A DNA stretch of 64,000 bases, taken from Lysobacter_L cavernae (GTDB lineage Bacteria > Pseudomonadota > Gammaproteobacteria > Xanthomonadales > Xanthomonadaceae). Made by a program: the position numbers and the translations under genes. Below are positions 47,022 to 55,836 of this stretch, in pieces (the stretch's first letter is position 1; every line of letters starts with the position of its first letter). The stretch lies in NCBI RefSeq assembly GCF_042648505.1, contig NZ_JBHRXK010000002.1, positions 310,001 to 374,000 of the forward strand, written 5' to 3'. The notes below the pieces were generated by a model. That model made no database searches. It worked only from the letters and a program-made list of their open reading frames with translations, and had not been told where the DNA came from.

Positions 47022-49982
47022 TCAGAAACGCAGATCGGCACGCACGTAGAAGTAACGCCCGTCCGGAATGTCGTAGTTGGAGGCGTCGTAGCCGTTGAGC
47101 GAGCACGACAGGCAGATCGGCGGGTCTTCGTTGAACAGGTTGTTGACGCCGCCGGTCAGCTGCAGGCCCTTGAGCCAGTCGAAGCGATAGCCCAGCTGGA
47201 TGTCGTGGTAGGTGGTGGCATCGAGCTTGTTGGTGCCGGCCCAGATCGGATCGCCGGCATCGTCGGTGCCGACGATCGCGCCGTCACTGCAGATCGGGAA
47301 CGACGCCGCGTCGCCGCAGTCCTCCTTCAGCTCCGACAGGTGGCGCACGGTCCACGCCGCGTTCCAGCGGTCCATGTGCCAGTCCAGCGTCGCGGTCGAG
47401 GTCCAGTCCGGGATCGCGCTGTCGGTGACTTCGATGCCGACCGTGCGCGGTTGCACCTGCCCGGCCGCGCCGACCGCGTCGTAGCGGGTGACGAAGGTGT
47501 TCTGCCAGCTCAGTTTGAACTGGCCAAACGAAGTCTCCGGCAAGGTCCAGAACACATCGGCGTCCCAGCCCGAGGTCTTGATCGAGCCGAGGTTGGTGAG
47601 GCGGTTGTTGAAGCCGTTGATGCTGCCGACCGAAGACCGCGTGATGCCGTCGCAGAACAGCGGATCGAGCGTGTCCACGCACAGGTCGAGCTGGGTCTGC
47701 GCGTCGATCGCCTGCACCGCGCCCTCGATGGCATGGCGATAGAACGTGACCTCGAAATCGAGCTTCTGCGACCACGACACGTCGCTGGCGAAGGCCGGGC
47801 TGAACACCATGCCGGCGGTGAAGCTGCGCGCGGTTTCGGGCTCAAGCTGGTCATTGCCGCCGGTGGTGACCGAAATCTGCGAATTCGACTGCGCGGCCCC
47901 GGGCGGCACGCCCAGCGCGGTGCAGTTGGCCGGGTTGCCGGTGGCAGGCGAACCGTCGACACCGATCAGGCAGGGGTCGTCGATCTGCAGGTCGGCGCGG
48001 CTGGCCGAGCCGTACAGCTCGCCGATCGACGGCGCACGGAACCCTTCGGCATAGGTCGCACGGAACAGCAGCTCGTCGGCGACCTGCCAGCGCAGGCCGT
48101 ACTTGGGCGTGAACTGGCCGCCGAAGGTGGAGTAGTCGGAGTAGCGGCCGGCCAGGCTCAGGTCGAGGCCCTTGCCGAACGGGCTGTCCTTGAACAGTGG
48201 CACGTTGAATTCGACGTACACCTCGTTGACGTCGTACTCGCCCGAGGTCGGCAACGACGGCACGCCGTTGTAGAAGCCGGCCACGGTGATCGGATCGGGC
48301 TGGTAGGAGCCCTCGTACTTGCGGAACTCGTAACCGCCGGCGAACGACAACGGACCGGCCCACATCTCCAACAGGTCGCCGGAGATGTTGGCGGTGAACT
48401 GGGTCAGCTCCTGCTCGCTGCGGTCGCGCACGATCGGCTGGATCCATTGCAGCATCTGCGGCGTGATCGTGCCGGGGCCTCCGAAGATGTTGAGCGGCAC
48501 GCAGCCCGGCGTCGCCGCGCACACCGCCGGATCGCCCAGGGCGATGTTGACGTTGCGGATGTTGTAGCTGCCGCGGTTGGTCTGGTCGGCCTCGTTCTTG
48601 CTGTAGGCGGCGTTGACGTCCCAGAACCAGGTGCGCTCGGCGGCGTCGAAGCTGCCCTCCAGGCCGGTGGCGACATACTGGGTGTCGACCTGCTGCTCGA
48701 AGATGCGCGCACCGCCCTCGACCGGACGGCGGCCGATCAGCACCAGGTTGGCACCCGCGCCGCTCGAGATCAGGTCGATGCCGAACGGGTTGTGGGGATT
48801 GAGCCCCGAGATGGTGATGTCGTCGGCGAACGGATTGCCGGTACCGGCATCGGGACCGAAGAACAGCGGCTCCGGCGCGGCCTGGTTGACCGACTCGCGG
48901 CGGTTGTACAGCGCCTTCGCGTACCAGTGGATGTTGTCATTGAAGTAATAGCGCAGCTGGCCGAACACGCCGCTGCGCTTGGACGGCGTCAGCACCATGT
49001 TGTATTCGGCGAAGTTGAAACGGTTGGCCGTGCCGAAGCCGATGAAGTCGTTCGGGTAGCTCACCCCACCGGGGAAGCTGCTGCCGTTGGGCGTGGTGAT
49101 GTTGCAGAACGGGCGGTCCGGCGTGGCGGGGTCCTCGTCGTGATCGATCGCCGGGCACAACGCGTTGGCGGTGTCGGGGAAGAAGACGAAGCGACCGTTC
49201 GGCGTTGCCGAACTGCCGAAGCTCAGGCCGGTGCCGGGGATCGGGAAGCGCGCCTGCTCGCGGTCCTTGGAGTAGACCGCATCCTGGTCGACGTAGCTGG
49301 CACCGAGGAACAGGTTGAGCTTGTCGGTGTTCATGCCCCAGGCCAGGTCGACGCCCTGCAGGGTGCCGTCGCCTTCGCCGTACTCGCCGTAATTGAGCGT
49401 GACCTGGCCGCCGTCGAAATTGCGCCGGGTGATGATGTTGACCACGCCGGCGATCGCATCGGAACCGTACAACGACGAGGCGCCGTCCTCGAGCACCTCG
49501 ATGCGCTCAACCAGTGCCAGCGGGATCGTGTTGAGGTCGGTCGCGGCGCCGACGCCGGAAGCGGAGGACTCGTTGACCCAACGCAGGCCGTCGACCAGCA
49601 CCAGCACGCGCTTCGGGCCGAGGTGACGCAGGTCGACCTGGGCCGAACCGGCACCGACACCGTCGCCGTTGGGCGAGAAACCGAAGTTGCCCGACGAATT
49701 GAACTTGGTGTTCAGCGCCGAGCCCGAGCCGGTCAACTCCTGGACGATGTCGCCGATCGAGGTCAGGCCGGTGCGCTCGATGTCCTCGCGGGTGAGCGTC
49801 TGCACCGGCGTCTGGCTTTCGATCTCGGCCTTCTTGATGCGGGTGCCGGTGACCTGGACGGTGTCGAGCGTGGTGGCATCCGACGCCGGCGGCGTCTCCT
49901 GCGCGGCGGCCACGCCGGGCAAGGCAAGCAACAAGGACCACTGGATGGCTTTGGTCAAGGTCTGGCGGCGCAACGCTTTCAT
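47022..49982 (-). CDS. TonB-dependent receptor, different subfamily
   Basis: A 986-residue outer-membrane receptor. Signal peptide IQWSLLLALPGVAAAQ, then LDTVQVTGTRIKKAEIES, plug motifs QTPVQTLTREDIERTGLTSI and VDLRHLGPKRVLVLVDGLRW, RIEVLEDGASSLYGSDAIAG and VVNIITRRNF. The barrel ends in RYFYVRADLRF with terminal Phe. Its plug differs from the other three receptors here and resembles the large group with the GxRxxKxxIE(S/T) opening. Several Cys pairs (CPAIDHDEDPATPDRPFC, CVPLNIFGG) suggest disulfide-bonded loops. It is convergent with the pectin operon; the ligand is unknown. Confidence 0.92.
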   Translation of the reverse strand: MKALRRQTLTKAIQWSLLLALPGVAAAQETPPASDATTLDTVQVTGTRIKKAEIESQTPVQTLTREDIERTGLTSIGDIVQELTGSGSALNTKFNSSGNFGFSPNGDGVGAGSAQVDLRHLGPKRVLVLVDGLRWVNESSASGVGAATDLNTIPLALVERIEVLEDGASSLYGSDAIAGVVNIITRRNFDGGQVTLNYGEYGEGDGTLQGVDLAWGMNTDKLNLFLGASYVDQDAVYSKDREQARFPIPGTGLSFGSSATPNGRFVFFPDTANALCPAIDHDEDPATPDRPFCNITTPNGSSFPGGVSYPNDFIGFGTANRFNFAEYNMVLTPSKRSGVFGQLRYYFNDNIHWYAKALYNRRESVNQAAPEPLFFGPDAGTGNPFADDITISGLNPHNPFGIDLISSGAGANLVLIGRRPVEGGARIFEQQVDTQYVATGLEGSFDAAERTWFWDVNAAYSKNEADQTNRGSYNIRNVNIALGDPAVCAATPGCVPLNIFGGPGTITPQMLQWIQPIVRDRSEQELTQFTANISGDLLEMWAGPLSFAGGYEFRKYEGSYQPDPITVAGFYNGVPSLPTSGEYDVNEVYVEFNVPLFKDSPFGKGLDLSLAGRYSDYSTFGGQFTPKYGLRWQVADELLFRATYAEGFRAPSIGELYGSASRADLQIDDPCLIGVDGSPATGNPANCTALGVPPGAAQSNSQISVTTGGNDQLEPETARSFTAGMVFSPAFASDVSWSQKLDFEVTFYRHAIEGAVQAIDAQTQLDLCVDTLDPLFCDGITRSSVGSINGFNNRLTNLGSIKTSGWDADVFWTLPETSFGQFKLSWQNTFVTRYDAVGAAGQVQPRTVGIEVTDSAIPDWTSTATLDWHMDRWNAAWTVRHLSELKEDCGDAASFPICSDGAIVGTDDAGDPIWAGTNKLDATTYHDIQLGYRFDWLKGLQLTGGVNNLFNEDPPICLSCSLNGYDASNYDIPDGRYFYVRADLRF

Positions 49983-50674
49983 CGGCTTCTCTCCCTTAAA
50001 AAGATTGGCTGAATAGCTAAGGCGCGCCGCACCCCCTGCCGGGCGGCGTCAGGGAGTTGTAAACAATTCGTGAATCCGCCACAAGCGGCAAAGTCAATGG
50101 CCACTCTCGTCGCATGAGCAGGAAGGAGGGGCCGCCCGGCCAAAGCCGGTAACGCCGGGCACGGCGCCACCGCCACGATTCATGGCTCTTGGCTACGGGA
50201 AAAACATACAGAATCATGGGGTTGCGATCAGACACCGCAACTGGGTCGCCAGCAGTGCGCTCTTGGGCAAAAGCAAAGAGCCCGCTTTGCGGGCTCTTCT
50301 TGACATCATTGGCAGCCAGTGGGCATGCCATCAAGTTGTTCCTCCGGGACACCACAATGGTGCCGGCCCTCCGGCAATCCCCCCCCCCCGCGATCGTGAA
50401 CCGGGGGCGGAGAGCTCCGGGCGATGGAATGCGCTGCTTGCCAGGCGAAAACGAGCTTTGGATCGACGCAGGAACTGGTCATGATTGATCGCATGCGGTG
50501 CTCAGATGGGCGGCATTCTCCGGCGACCGAACGTGCTGTGCCCATGTCGATCCTTAGCCGCAACGCCCGCGTGACTTTTGACTAAAACATTGCCCTGTCT
50601 CAGGAGCTAAGACGATAGGGTCTCGAAGCCCATCTCGACTCCATCAACCCACTGCGCCGCACACTCACGCAGCC
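49983..50674. other. 692-bp intergenic region
   Basis: No convincing gene. Contents: the receptor leader with Shine-Dalgarno AAGGGAGAG, an IR-like GTTGTAAACAATTCG near 50055, a strong hairpin at 50276-50298, and an uninterrupted run of 11 C residues at 50379-50389. Small open frames lack recognisable domains. Confidence 0.55.
50276..50298. terminator. Hairpin with AAGAGCCCGC stem
   Basis: AAGAGCCCGC-TTT-GCGGGCTCTT, perfect 10-bp arms and 3-nt loop, with short T-rich stretches on both sides (TTGCTTTTG on the minus strand). It looks like an intrinsic terminator but no gene ends next to it; an unrecognised small transcript is possible. Confidence 0.55.
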
Positions 50675-51397
50675 TCAGTTCCACTTCGGCAGCTTGCTGC
50701 TGTCCAACCCGCCGACCTCGAACACCGCCGTGCGCGTGCCGCCGGCCTTCACCGGGAATTCGATCGCGACGAGCTTGGCGTTCTTGACCGTGCGCCACAG
50801 CGCGCGCTCGTCCTCGATGAACATCGCGATCGCCTCGTCGGTCTTGGGGCGGCTCGCGGCCATCGGCTTGGGCGCGGCTTCGTCGACCGTCACCTTGACC
50901 TTGCAGCCGCCATAGCAATCGAAGTCGCCCGCTTCCAACGTGAGGTAGCTGCTGCGCCCCCACTCGGGATGGTCGCGGAAGATCAGTCGCACCGGTTTGG
51001 CACCGCTGGCATCGGTGGCGACGTTCTGCTTGGCGTAGATCGCCGCCGACAACTGGCTGCCGCCTTTCACCGCTTCGGCCTGATAGGCCCACAACCCGGC
51101 TGTGCGGCGCTGTTCGCGCGCCTGCGTCGCCTTGGCCCTGGCCTCCTCGTACTGCGGCGCGATGCGTTCGGCGGCGGCGCTGCCAGGGAACCTGGCGATC
51201 AGCACGTCGCCGTGGGCGCGGGCGAGCTCCCAGTTCTGCTTGCCGTACTCGACGTCGAAAACCTGAGCGGCCTCGTCGGCAGCCCGCTCGTTGGCGGCGG
51301 CCTGCGCTGCCGCGGCGACCCGTGGGTCTTCGGCCGGTTGGCATGCGGCCAAGGCCAGCACCGTGGCAAGCAGCAGCGAAGATTTGGCAACGGTCAT
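50675..51397 (-). CDS. Hypothetical lipoprotein
   Basis: A 240-residue protein with a lipoprotein signal: SSLLLATVLALAACQPAED, lipobox LAAC with Cys19. The N-terminal mature part (about 25-105) is charged and Ala-rich with predicted helix (AAAAQAAANERAADEAAQVF, ARAKATQAREQRR). The C-terminal part has RLIFRDHPEWGRSSYLTLEA, a CYGGC motif and AVFEVGGLDSSKLPKW. The ATG at 51397 overlaps the end of the hydrolase gene by 4 bp. I do not recognise the family; it may help in envelope processes. It is last in a three-gene operon with an M1 peptidase. Confidence 0.75.
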   Translation of the reverse strand: MTVAKSSLLLATVLALAACQPAEDPRVAAAAQAAANERAADEAAQVFDVEYGKQNWELARAHGDVLIARFPGSAAAERIAPQYEEARAKATQAREQRRTAGLWAYQAEAVKGGSQLSAAIYAKQNVATDASGAKPVRLIFRDHPEWGRSSYLTLEAGDFDCYGGCKVKVTVDEAAPKPMAASRPKTDEAIAMFIEDERALWRTVKNAKLVAIEFPVKAGGTRTAVFEVGGLDSSKLPKWN

Positions 51398-52365
51398 CGT
51401 GGTTGTCCTCGTTCGATCAGCATCGTCACTGCCTGAGCGACCGCACCGGGTTGTTCCATCAGCGACATGTGGCCGCAGCCGTTGAGCAGCACGCGGCTCG
51501 CCTGCGGAATTTTCTGCGCATACAGATCGAGCGCGCTGGCGTCGATCACCGCGTCCTGCCGGCACCACAGCAGTAGCGTCGGCTGTCGGATCGCCACGGA
51601 CTCGTCGCCGGGCAGGAAGCGCTCGTCGCTGCGGCCGATCTTGTCGAGCACGGCCTGCTCGAACGCAGCGTCGCGCCGGCGCCGGGCGATGTAGATGCCG
51701 TCGACCGGCCACGGAATCCACGGCTTGGCCCGGGCATCGAAGAACACGGTGTCGAGGTAGCTCTGCAGCGACGCCGGGTCGCTGACCGCAAACGGATTGC
51801 CCCCGGCCAGCACCTGCTCGCCGAAGCGGTTGTCCTTGAAACGCACGCCGGCGGCGTCAAGCAGGCCGAGCCGGGCGACCTCGCGCGGATGCCGTGCCGC
51901 AGTCAATGCGGCGATGCCACCGCCCATCGAATGGCCGAGCAACACCACACTGCGATCGCCTGCGACCTGCTCGATGAACTGCGCGATGCGCGCACTCTGC
52001 GCGACAAAGCCATAATCGGCGCCGCTGCGGCGCAGGCTCTCGCCCCAACCCGGCAAATCCGGGATCAGCAGGCGGTACTGCTTGCGCAGACGTTTGGCCA
52101 GCGGGTACCAGTTCTCCTTGCTGCCGGTGAAGCCGTGCAGCATCACCACGGTCGGCGCGTCGCCCGGCGCTGCGTCGCTGTAGGCATAGACCCAGCGGTG
52201 GTCGCCGACCTCGACACGGGCCGTGGACAAGCCGGCAGCCAGACGCTGGCGGACGTAATCGGCGCGCACCACGCGGTAGGGATCGCGCCAGACGAGGATG
52301 CCGAGCACCAGCAACAACGCGGCCGCCACGAAGGCGGCCGCGAGGATGGCACGGGATGCTCGCAT
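51394..52365 (-). CDS. Alpha/beta-hydrolase with N-terminal membrane anchor
   Basis: A 323-residue hydrolase. One N-terminal hydrophobic helix (AILAAAFVAAALLLVLGILVW) likely anchors it in the inner membrane. Catalytic layout: VVMLHGFTGSKENWYPLA (oxyanion hole), VVLLGHSMGGGIAALTA (nucleophile Ser), LLLWCRQDAVIDAS (Asp) and NGCGHMSLMEQP (His). It resembles the LipA/MhpC-type esterases. It lies 4 bp after the aminopeptidase stop and overlaps the lipoprotein start. Substrate unknown. Confidence 0.85.
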   Translation of the reverse strand: MRASRAILAAAFVAAALLLVLGILVWRDPYRVVRADYVRQRLAAGLSTARVEVGDHRWVYAYSDAAPGDAPTVVMLHGFTGSKENWYPLAKRLRKQYRLLIPDLPGWGESLRRSGADYGFVAQSARIAQFIEQVAGDRSVVLLGHSMGGGIAALTAARHPREVARLGLLDAAGVRFKDNRFGEQVLAGGNPFAVSDPASLQSYLDTVFFDARAKPWIPWPVDGIYIARRRRDAAFEQAVLDKIGRSDERFLPGDESVAIRQPTLLLWCRQDAVIDASALDLYAQKIPQASRVLLNGCGHMSLMEQPGAVAQAVTMLIERGQPR

Positions 52366-52369
52366 CGGC

Positions 52370-54313
52370 CTATTGCGCCGGCTTGGCCTGTGCCTTGGCG
52401 ATCACCTCTTCCACCGAGGCGGTGGTGATCGGGTGGTAGCCCGGCCGCGCCTTGGCAAAGGTGTCCTGCGCCAGCTTCAGGCCTTCCGGGGTTTTCACCA
52501 GTGCGCTGTAGGTCGGCATGATCAGCTTGCGGCGGCCGACACGGGCGATGAACTCGGCGGCGGCGGCGTTGGCCTGGGTGTAGCCGCTGCGCACCGCCAG
52601 TGGGTACCAACGCTGCGCGATCTCGCCGTTGGGCGTGCCGCTGAAGTGGTAGGCGGCATCGAGTGCGGCCAGTTGCCCGGGCTTGAGCGTGTCCGGCATG
52701 CCGTCGATGAAGTGCACCCATTCCTGCGTGCTCCACTTCGCGGTCGCCACGGTGTCCGGCAGCGTGCCGGCGTCGAGCCACGCCGTGCGTGCGGCATCGA
52801 CCGCGTCGAAGCGCGGTGACACCGTCTTCGGCGCACTGGCCGGCACGCCCGGCTGGTAGATCCACTCGTCGAGTTCGGCCTCGCTGACCTTGCCCGGGTG
52901 CTTGGCGAGCAGGTTGGCCTTGGCGTACTCGATGAACTTCGTGGTCGGGATCGACTGGAACGCGAAGTGGTTGAAGTACTCCTTCAGGAACGGGTCGAAC
53001 ACGTCGCGGCCGTAACGCTCTTCCAGGAACTGCAGGAACCACGCGCCCTTGGTGTAGACGGTCGAGCTGCTGGCGCCATCGGGATCGGACAGCGTGCCCG
53101 GGCGCAGCGCCAGCACCTGCAGCTTCGGGTCGATCTCCTTGTACTCGGCGGCCAGCTCGTTGCGCGAGATCACCTTCTCCATGTCGGCCGCTTCCTTGCC
53201 GTACAGGTCCTCGACGATGCGGTTTTCGACGTAGCTGGTGAAACCTTCGTTGAGCCAGCCGTCCTTCGGCGTGGAGAACGTCACCAGGTTGCCCGACCAG
53301 CTGTGCGCCAGTTCGTGCGCGACCAGCGACACCAGCGACTTGTCGCCGACGATCACGGTTGGCGTGGCGAAGGTCAGGCGCGGGTTCTCCATGCCGCCGT
53401 ACGGGAACGATGGCGGCAATACCAGGATGTCGTAGCGCTGCCAGCGGTACGGGCCGTACAGGCGCTCGGCCGTGACCATCATCTTCTCGGTGTCGGCGAA
53501 CTCGGTGGCCGCCTTTTTCACCATGGCCGGCTCGGCCCACACGCCGGCGCGCTCGCTGATCGGCTGGAAGGTCAAGTCACCGGCGGCGATCGCCAGCAGG
53601 TACGACGGAATCTTCTGCGGCATGGCGAAGCTGTAGTCACCGTCGCGTGCCGCGTTGGGATCGTTGTCGGCGCTCATCAGCACCATCGCGTCCTGTGGCG
53701 AGGTCACGTGCGCGGTGTAGGTGAAGCGCACGCGCGGCGTGTCCTGCAGCGGCACCCACGAGCGTGCGTGGATCTGCTGCGACTGGCTGAACATGAACGG
53801 CGTCTTCTTGCCTTCGGTCATCGCCGGCGTCAGCCACTGCAGGCCGGACGCGTCGGGCGAGGTGCGGTAAGTCACGCGGATGCGCGGATTGCGCTGCGGC
53901 GACTCGATGGTGAGCTTGCTGCCCAGCACCTTGTCCTTGCCGGCCACGGCGAACGTGAGGTCGTCCCACTTGCCGTCGGCACGTTCGCCGACCACCTTCT
54001 CGACGGTGATGTCACGCGTGTCGAGGACAAGCTGCGTGGCGCTCTTGTCGAGCCAGTCGAGCGTGTAGGTGGCGCTGCCGGACAGCTCCTTCTTGTCGAA
54101 GTCGACCTTGAGCTGCAGGGCGAGGTCGTTGGTGCGGACCTTGTCCGGCTGAGAGTACGAGTACTCGTCGACTTCGGCGACGGCCTTCGGGTCGGCGGTG
54201 GCCACGGCGGCCCCCTTGGCGGCGGGGTCGGCCGGCGGCGCGGCATCGCGCGAGCAACCGGTGGCGGCCACGGCAATGGCGGCGAGGCAAAGAGTCAGGA
54301 TCGAAGAACGCAT
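52370..54313 (-). CDS. M1 family aminopeptidase, leukotriene-A4-hydrolase-like
   Basis: A 647-residue zinc aminopeptidase. Gly-Met-Glu-Asn exopeptidase motif at 306-310 (PYGGMENPRLTF), zinc site HELAH at 333-337 with Glu356 in WLNEGFTSY, and the C-terminal helical domain typical of LTA4H-type enzymes. The N-terminus (LTLCLAAIAVAATGCSRD) looks like a lipoprotein signal with Cys20. The ATG at 54313 begins at that signal; the longer frame upstream adds an unlike leader. It trims N-terminal residues from peptides in the periplasm, and heads a three-gene operon. Confidence 0.92.
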   Translation of the reverse strand: MRSSILTLCLAAIAVAATGCSRDAAPPADPAAKGAAVATADPKAVAEVDEYSYSQPDKVRTNDLALQLKVDFDKKELSGSATYTLDWLDKSATQLVLDTRDITVEKVVGERADGKWDDLTFAVAGKDKVLGSKLTIESPQRNPRIRVTYRTSPDASGLQWLTPAMTEGKKTPFMFSQSQQIHARSWVPLQDTPRVRFTYTAHVTSPQDAMVLMSADNDPNAARDGDYSFAMPQKIPSYLLAIAAGDLTFQPISERAGVWAEPAMVKKAATEFADTEKMMVTAERLYGPYRWQRYDILVLPPSFPYGGMENPRLTFATPTVIVGDKSLVSLVAHELAHSWSGNLVTFSTPKDGWLNEGFTSYVENRIVEDLYGKEAADMEKVISRNELAAEYKEIDPKLQVLALRPGTLSDPDGASSSTVYTKGAWFLQFLEERYGRDVFDPFLKEYFNHFAFQSIPTTKFIEYAKANLLAKHPGKVSEAELDEWIYQPGVPASAPKTVSPRFDAVDAARTAWLDAGTLPDTVATAKWSTQEWVHFIDGMPDTLKPGQLAALDAAYHFSGTPNGEIAQRWYPLAVRSGYTQANAAAAEFIARVGRRKLIMPTYSALVKTPEGLKLAQDTFAKARPGYHPITTASVEEVIAKAQAKPAQ

Positions 54314-54530
54314 GAAAGGCCCACGGCTACAGGGTGTAGCGGCCGAGTTTAGCGCCTCGCCCGGCCAGGGGCATCGCCGAGCATGGCCGTTGCATGGGCC
54401 GGTGTCAGCGGCTGCCGGCGCAACGCTGATTTCCGATGCGGCGGCGCTGCAACGGTTCGTCCCGCGCGCCCCGGCTGTCATGGCCGGGGGAACTGCCTAG
54501 GCTGCGTACTTTCCCCTCCTGGTGACTCCG

Positions 54531-55271
54531 ATGACTGAACTTGCAGGAAAGGTAGCGCTCGTGACCGGCGGCAGCCGCGGCATCGGCGCGGCGATCGCCC
54601 GCCGCCTGGCCGCGGACGGTGCCGACGTGGTGCTGACGTACGCCGCTTCGCGCGACCAGGCCGAGGCCGTGGCTGCGGAAATTTCCGAAAGCGGCCGCCG
54701 CAGCCTGGCACTGCGCGCCGACAGCGCCGACCCGGACGCCGTGGCTGCAGCGGTCGAGCGCACCGTCGCCGAATTCGGCCGCCTCGACATCCTGGTCAAC
54801 AACGCCGGCGTGTTCGCCTACGGCCCGTTCGAGGCCGAGACCCGCGAAAGCTACGCGCGGGTGATGGCGATCCACGTGCAGGCGCCGTTCGTGGCCGCGC
54901 AAGCCGCATCAAGGCACCTGCGTGAAGGCGGCCGCATCATCACCATCGGCAGCTGCCTGGGCGAGCGTGTCGGCGCCCCCAACATGACCCTGTACTCGGC
55001 GAGCAAGGCCGCCGTGATCGGTCTCAGCAAGGGCCTGGCACAGGACCTCGGCGCGCGCGGCATCACCGCCAACGTGGTGCAGCCCGGCCCGATCGACACC
55101 GACATGAATCCGGCCGATGGCGACGGCGCCGATGCCCAGCGCCAAGGCCTGCCACTGGGCCATTACGGCAGCGCCGACGACGTCGCCGCGACGGTCGCGC
55201 ACCTGGCCGGTCCGGGCGGCCGCTTCATCACCGGTGCGGTGATCTCGGTGGACGGCGGGTTTTCGGCGTAA
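54531..55271 (+). CDS. SDR family oxidoreductase (FabG-like)
   Basis: A 246-residue classical SDR: TGGSRGIGAAIARRLA, NNAGVFAYGPFEAET, a catalytic Ser in TIGSCLGERVG, YSASKAAVIGLSKGLA and GAVISVDGGFSA. The ATG at 54531 starts MTELAGKVAL; a GTG at 54522 in frame is possible but neither has a strong Shine-Dalgarno. It is divergent from the aminopeptidase gene. Substrate cannot be assigned; 3-oxoacyl-ACP reductase or a sugar/steroid dehydrogenase are both possible. Confidence 0.85.
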   Translation: MTELAGKVALVTGGSRGIGAAIARRLAADGADVVLTYAASRDQAEAVAAEISESGRRSLALRADSADPDAVAAAVERTVAEFGRLDILVNNAGVFAYGPFEAETRESYARVMAIHVQAPFVAAQAASRHLREGGRIITIGSCLGERVGAPNMTLYSASKAAVIGLSKGLAQDLGARGITANVVQPGPIDTDMNPADGDGADAQRQGLPLGHYGSADDVAATVAHLAGPGGRFITGAVISVDGGFSA

Positions 55272-55836
55272 TTGGCAAAAGCAACTTAAACCGTTAGCTC
55301 CTGACGCGAGCTTAAAGTCGCGGGAGGTCAAACGCGGCAGAGCACTGCAACTGCAAGAAGCATCCATACGAAGGCCTTGCTCCTTCCCGGCAATGAATGG
55401 CCGCAGCAAATGCAAGACCCGAAGGGCGGCGCGCATGGGGTGAAGGCGCGTGCTTGCGAGCCACTGGCTCGCGCGCGTCTGAACGCCCACGCGTTAGCGT
55501 GGACCGGTCTTTGGCTGCGTAAGCAGCCAAAGTGCGCCGTTTTCCGACCGAGCCATGGATGGCGAGTCGGAAAGTCCCCGTAGCAGTGAATCCTTAGGTT
55601 TGCCCTGTCGAGGAAGGCCGTTTCTTTGGTTACTTTCGACCGGAGGAAGTCCTCTTCGGATCTTTGGGCCAAAAGAAAAGTGACCCGCGGTTTTAGACGC
55701 GGAAGCTGTTGATCTTCAGGTAACGCCAAGCACCTCCGCTCATGACGAACGGTGCAACCGGCCTGAAAAGCAAACTTCCCTGGATCCCCGCCTGCGCGGG
55801 GATGACGGCACTGGTGGGCTGATCAGCTGAGAACGA
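55272..55836. other. 565-bp intergenic region rich in hairpins
   Basis: No gene supported. It contains CTTTGGCTGC-GTAA-GCAGCCAAAG (55509-55532), an imperfect palindrome TTTCCGAC...GTCGGAAA around GCCATGGATGGC (55541-55573), and a segment with TTTCTTTGGTTACTTT and GGGCCAAAAGAAAAGTGACC that resembles dispersed xanthomonad intergenic repeats, followed by a REP palindrome. It could encode a structured RNA or be a repeat relic. Confidence 0.5.
55784..55803. repeat. REP palindrome downstream of ubiE
   Basis: ATCCCCGC-CTGC-GCGGGGAT, 34 bp after the ubiE stop on the minus strand. Confidence 0.7.

Noticed and set aside
50017..50355. 112-codon minus-strand frame through the hairpin at 50276
   Set aside because: It is mostly encoded by the hairpin and spacer, lacks a domain, and the stem is better explained as a terminator or repeat.
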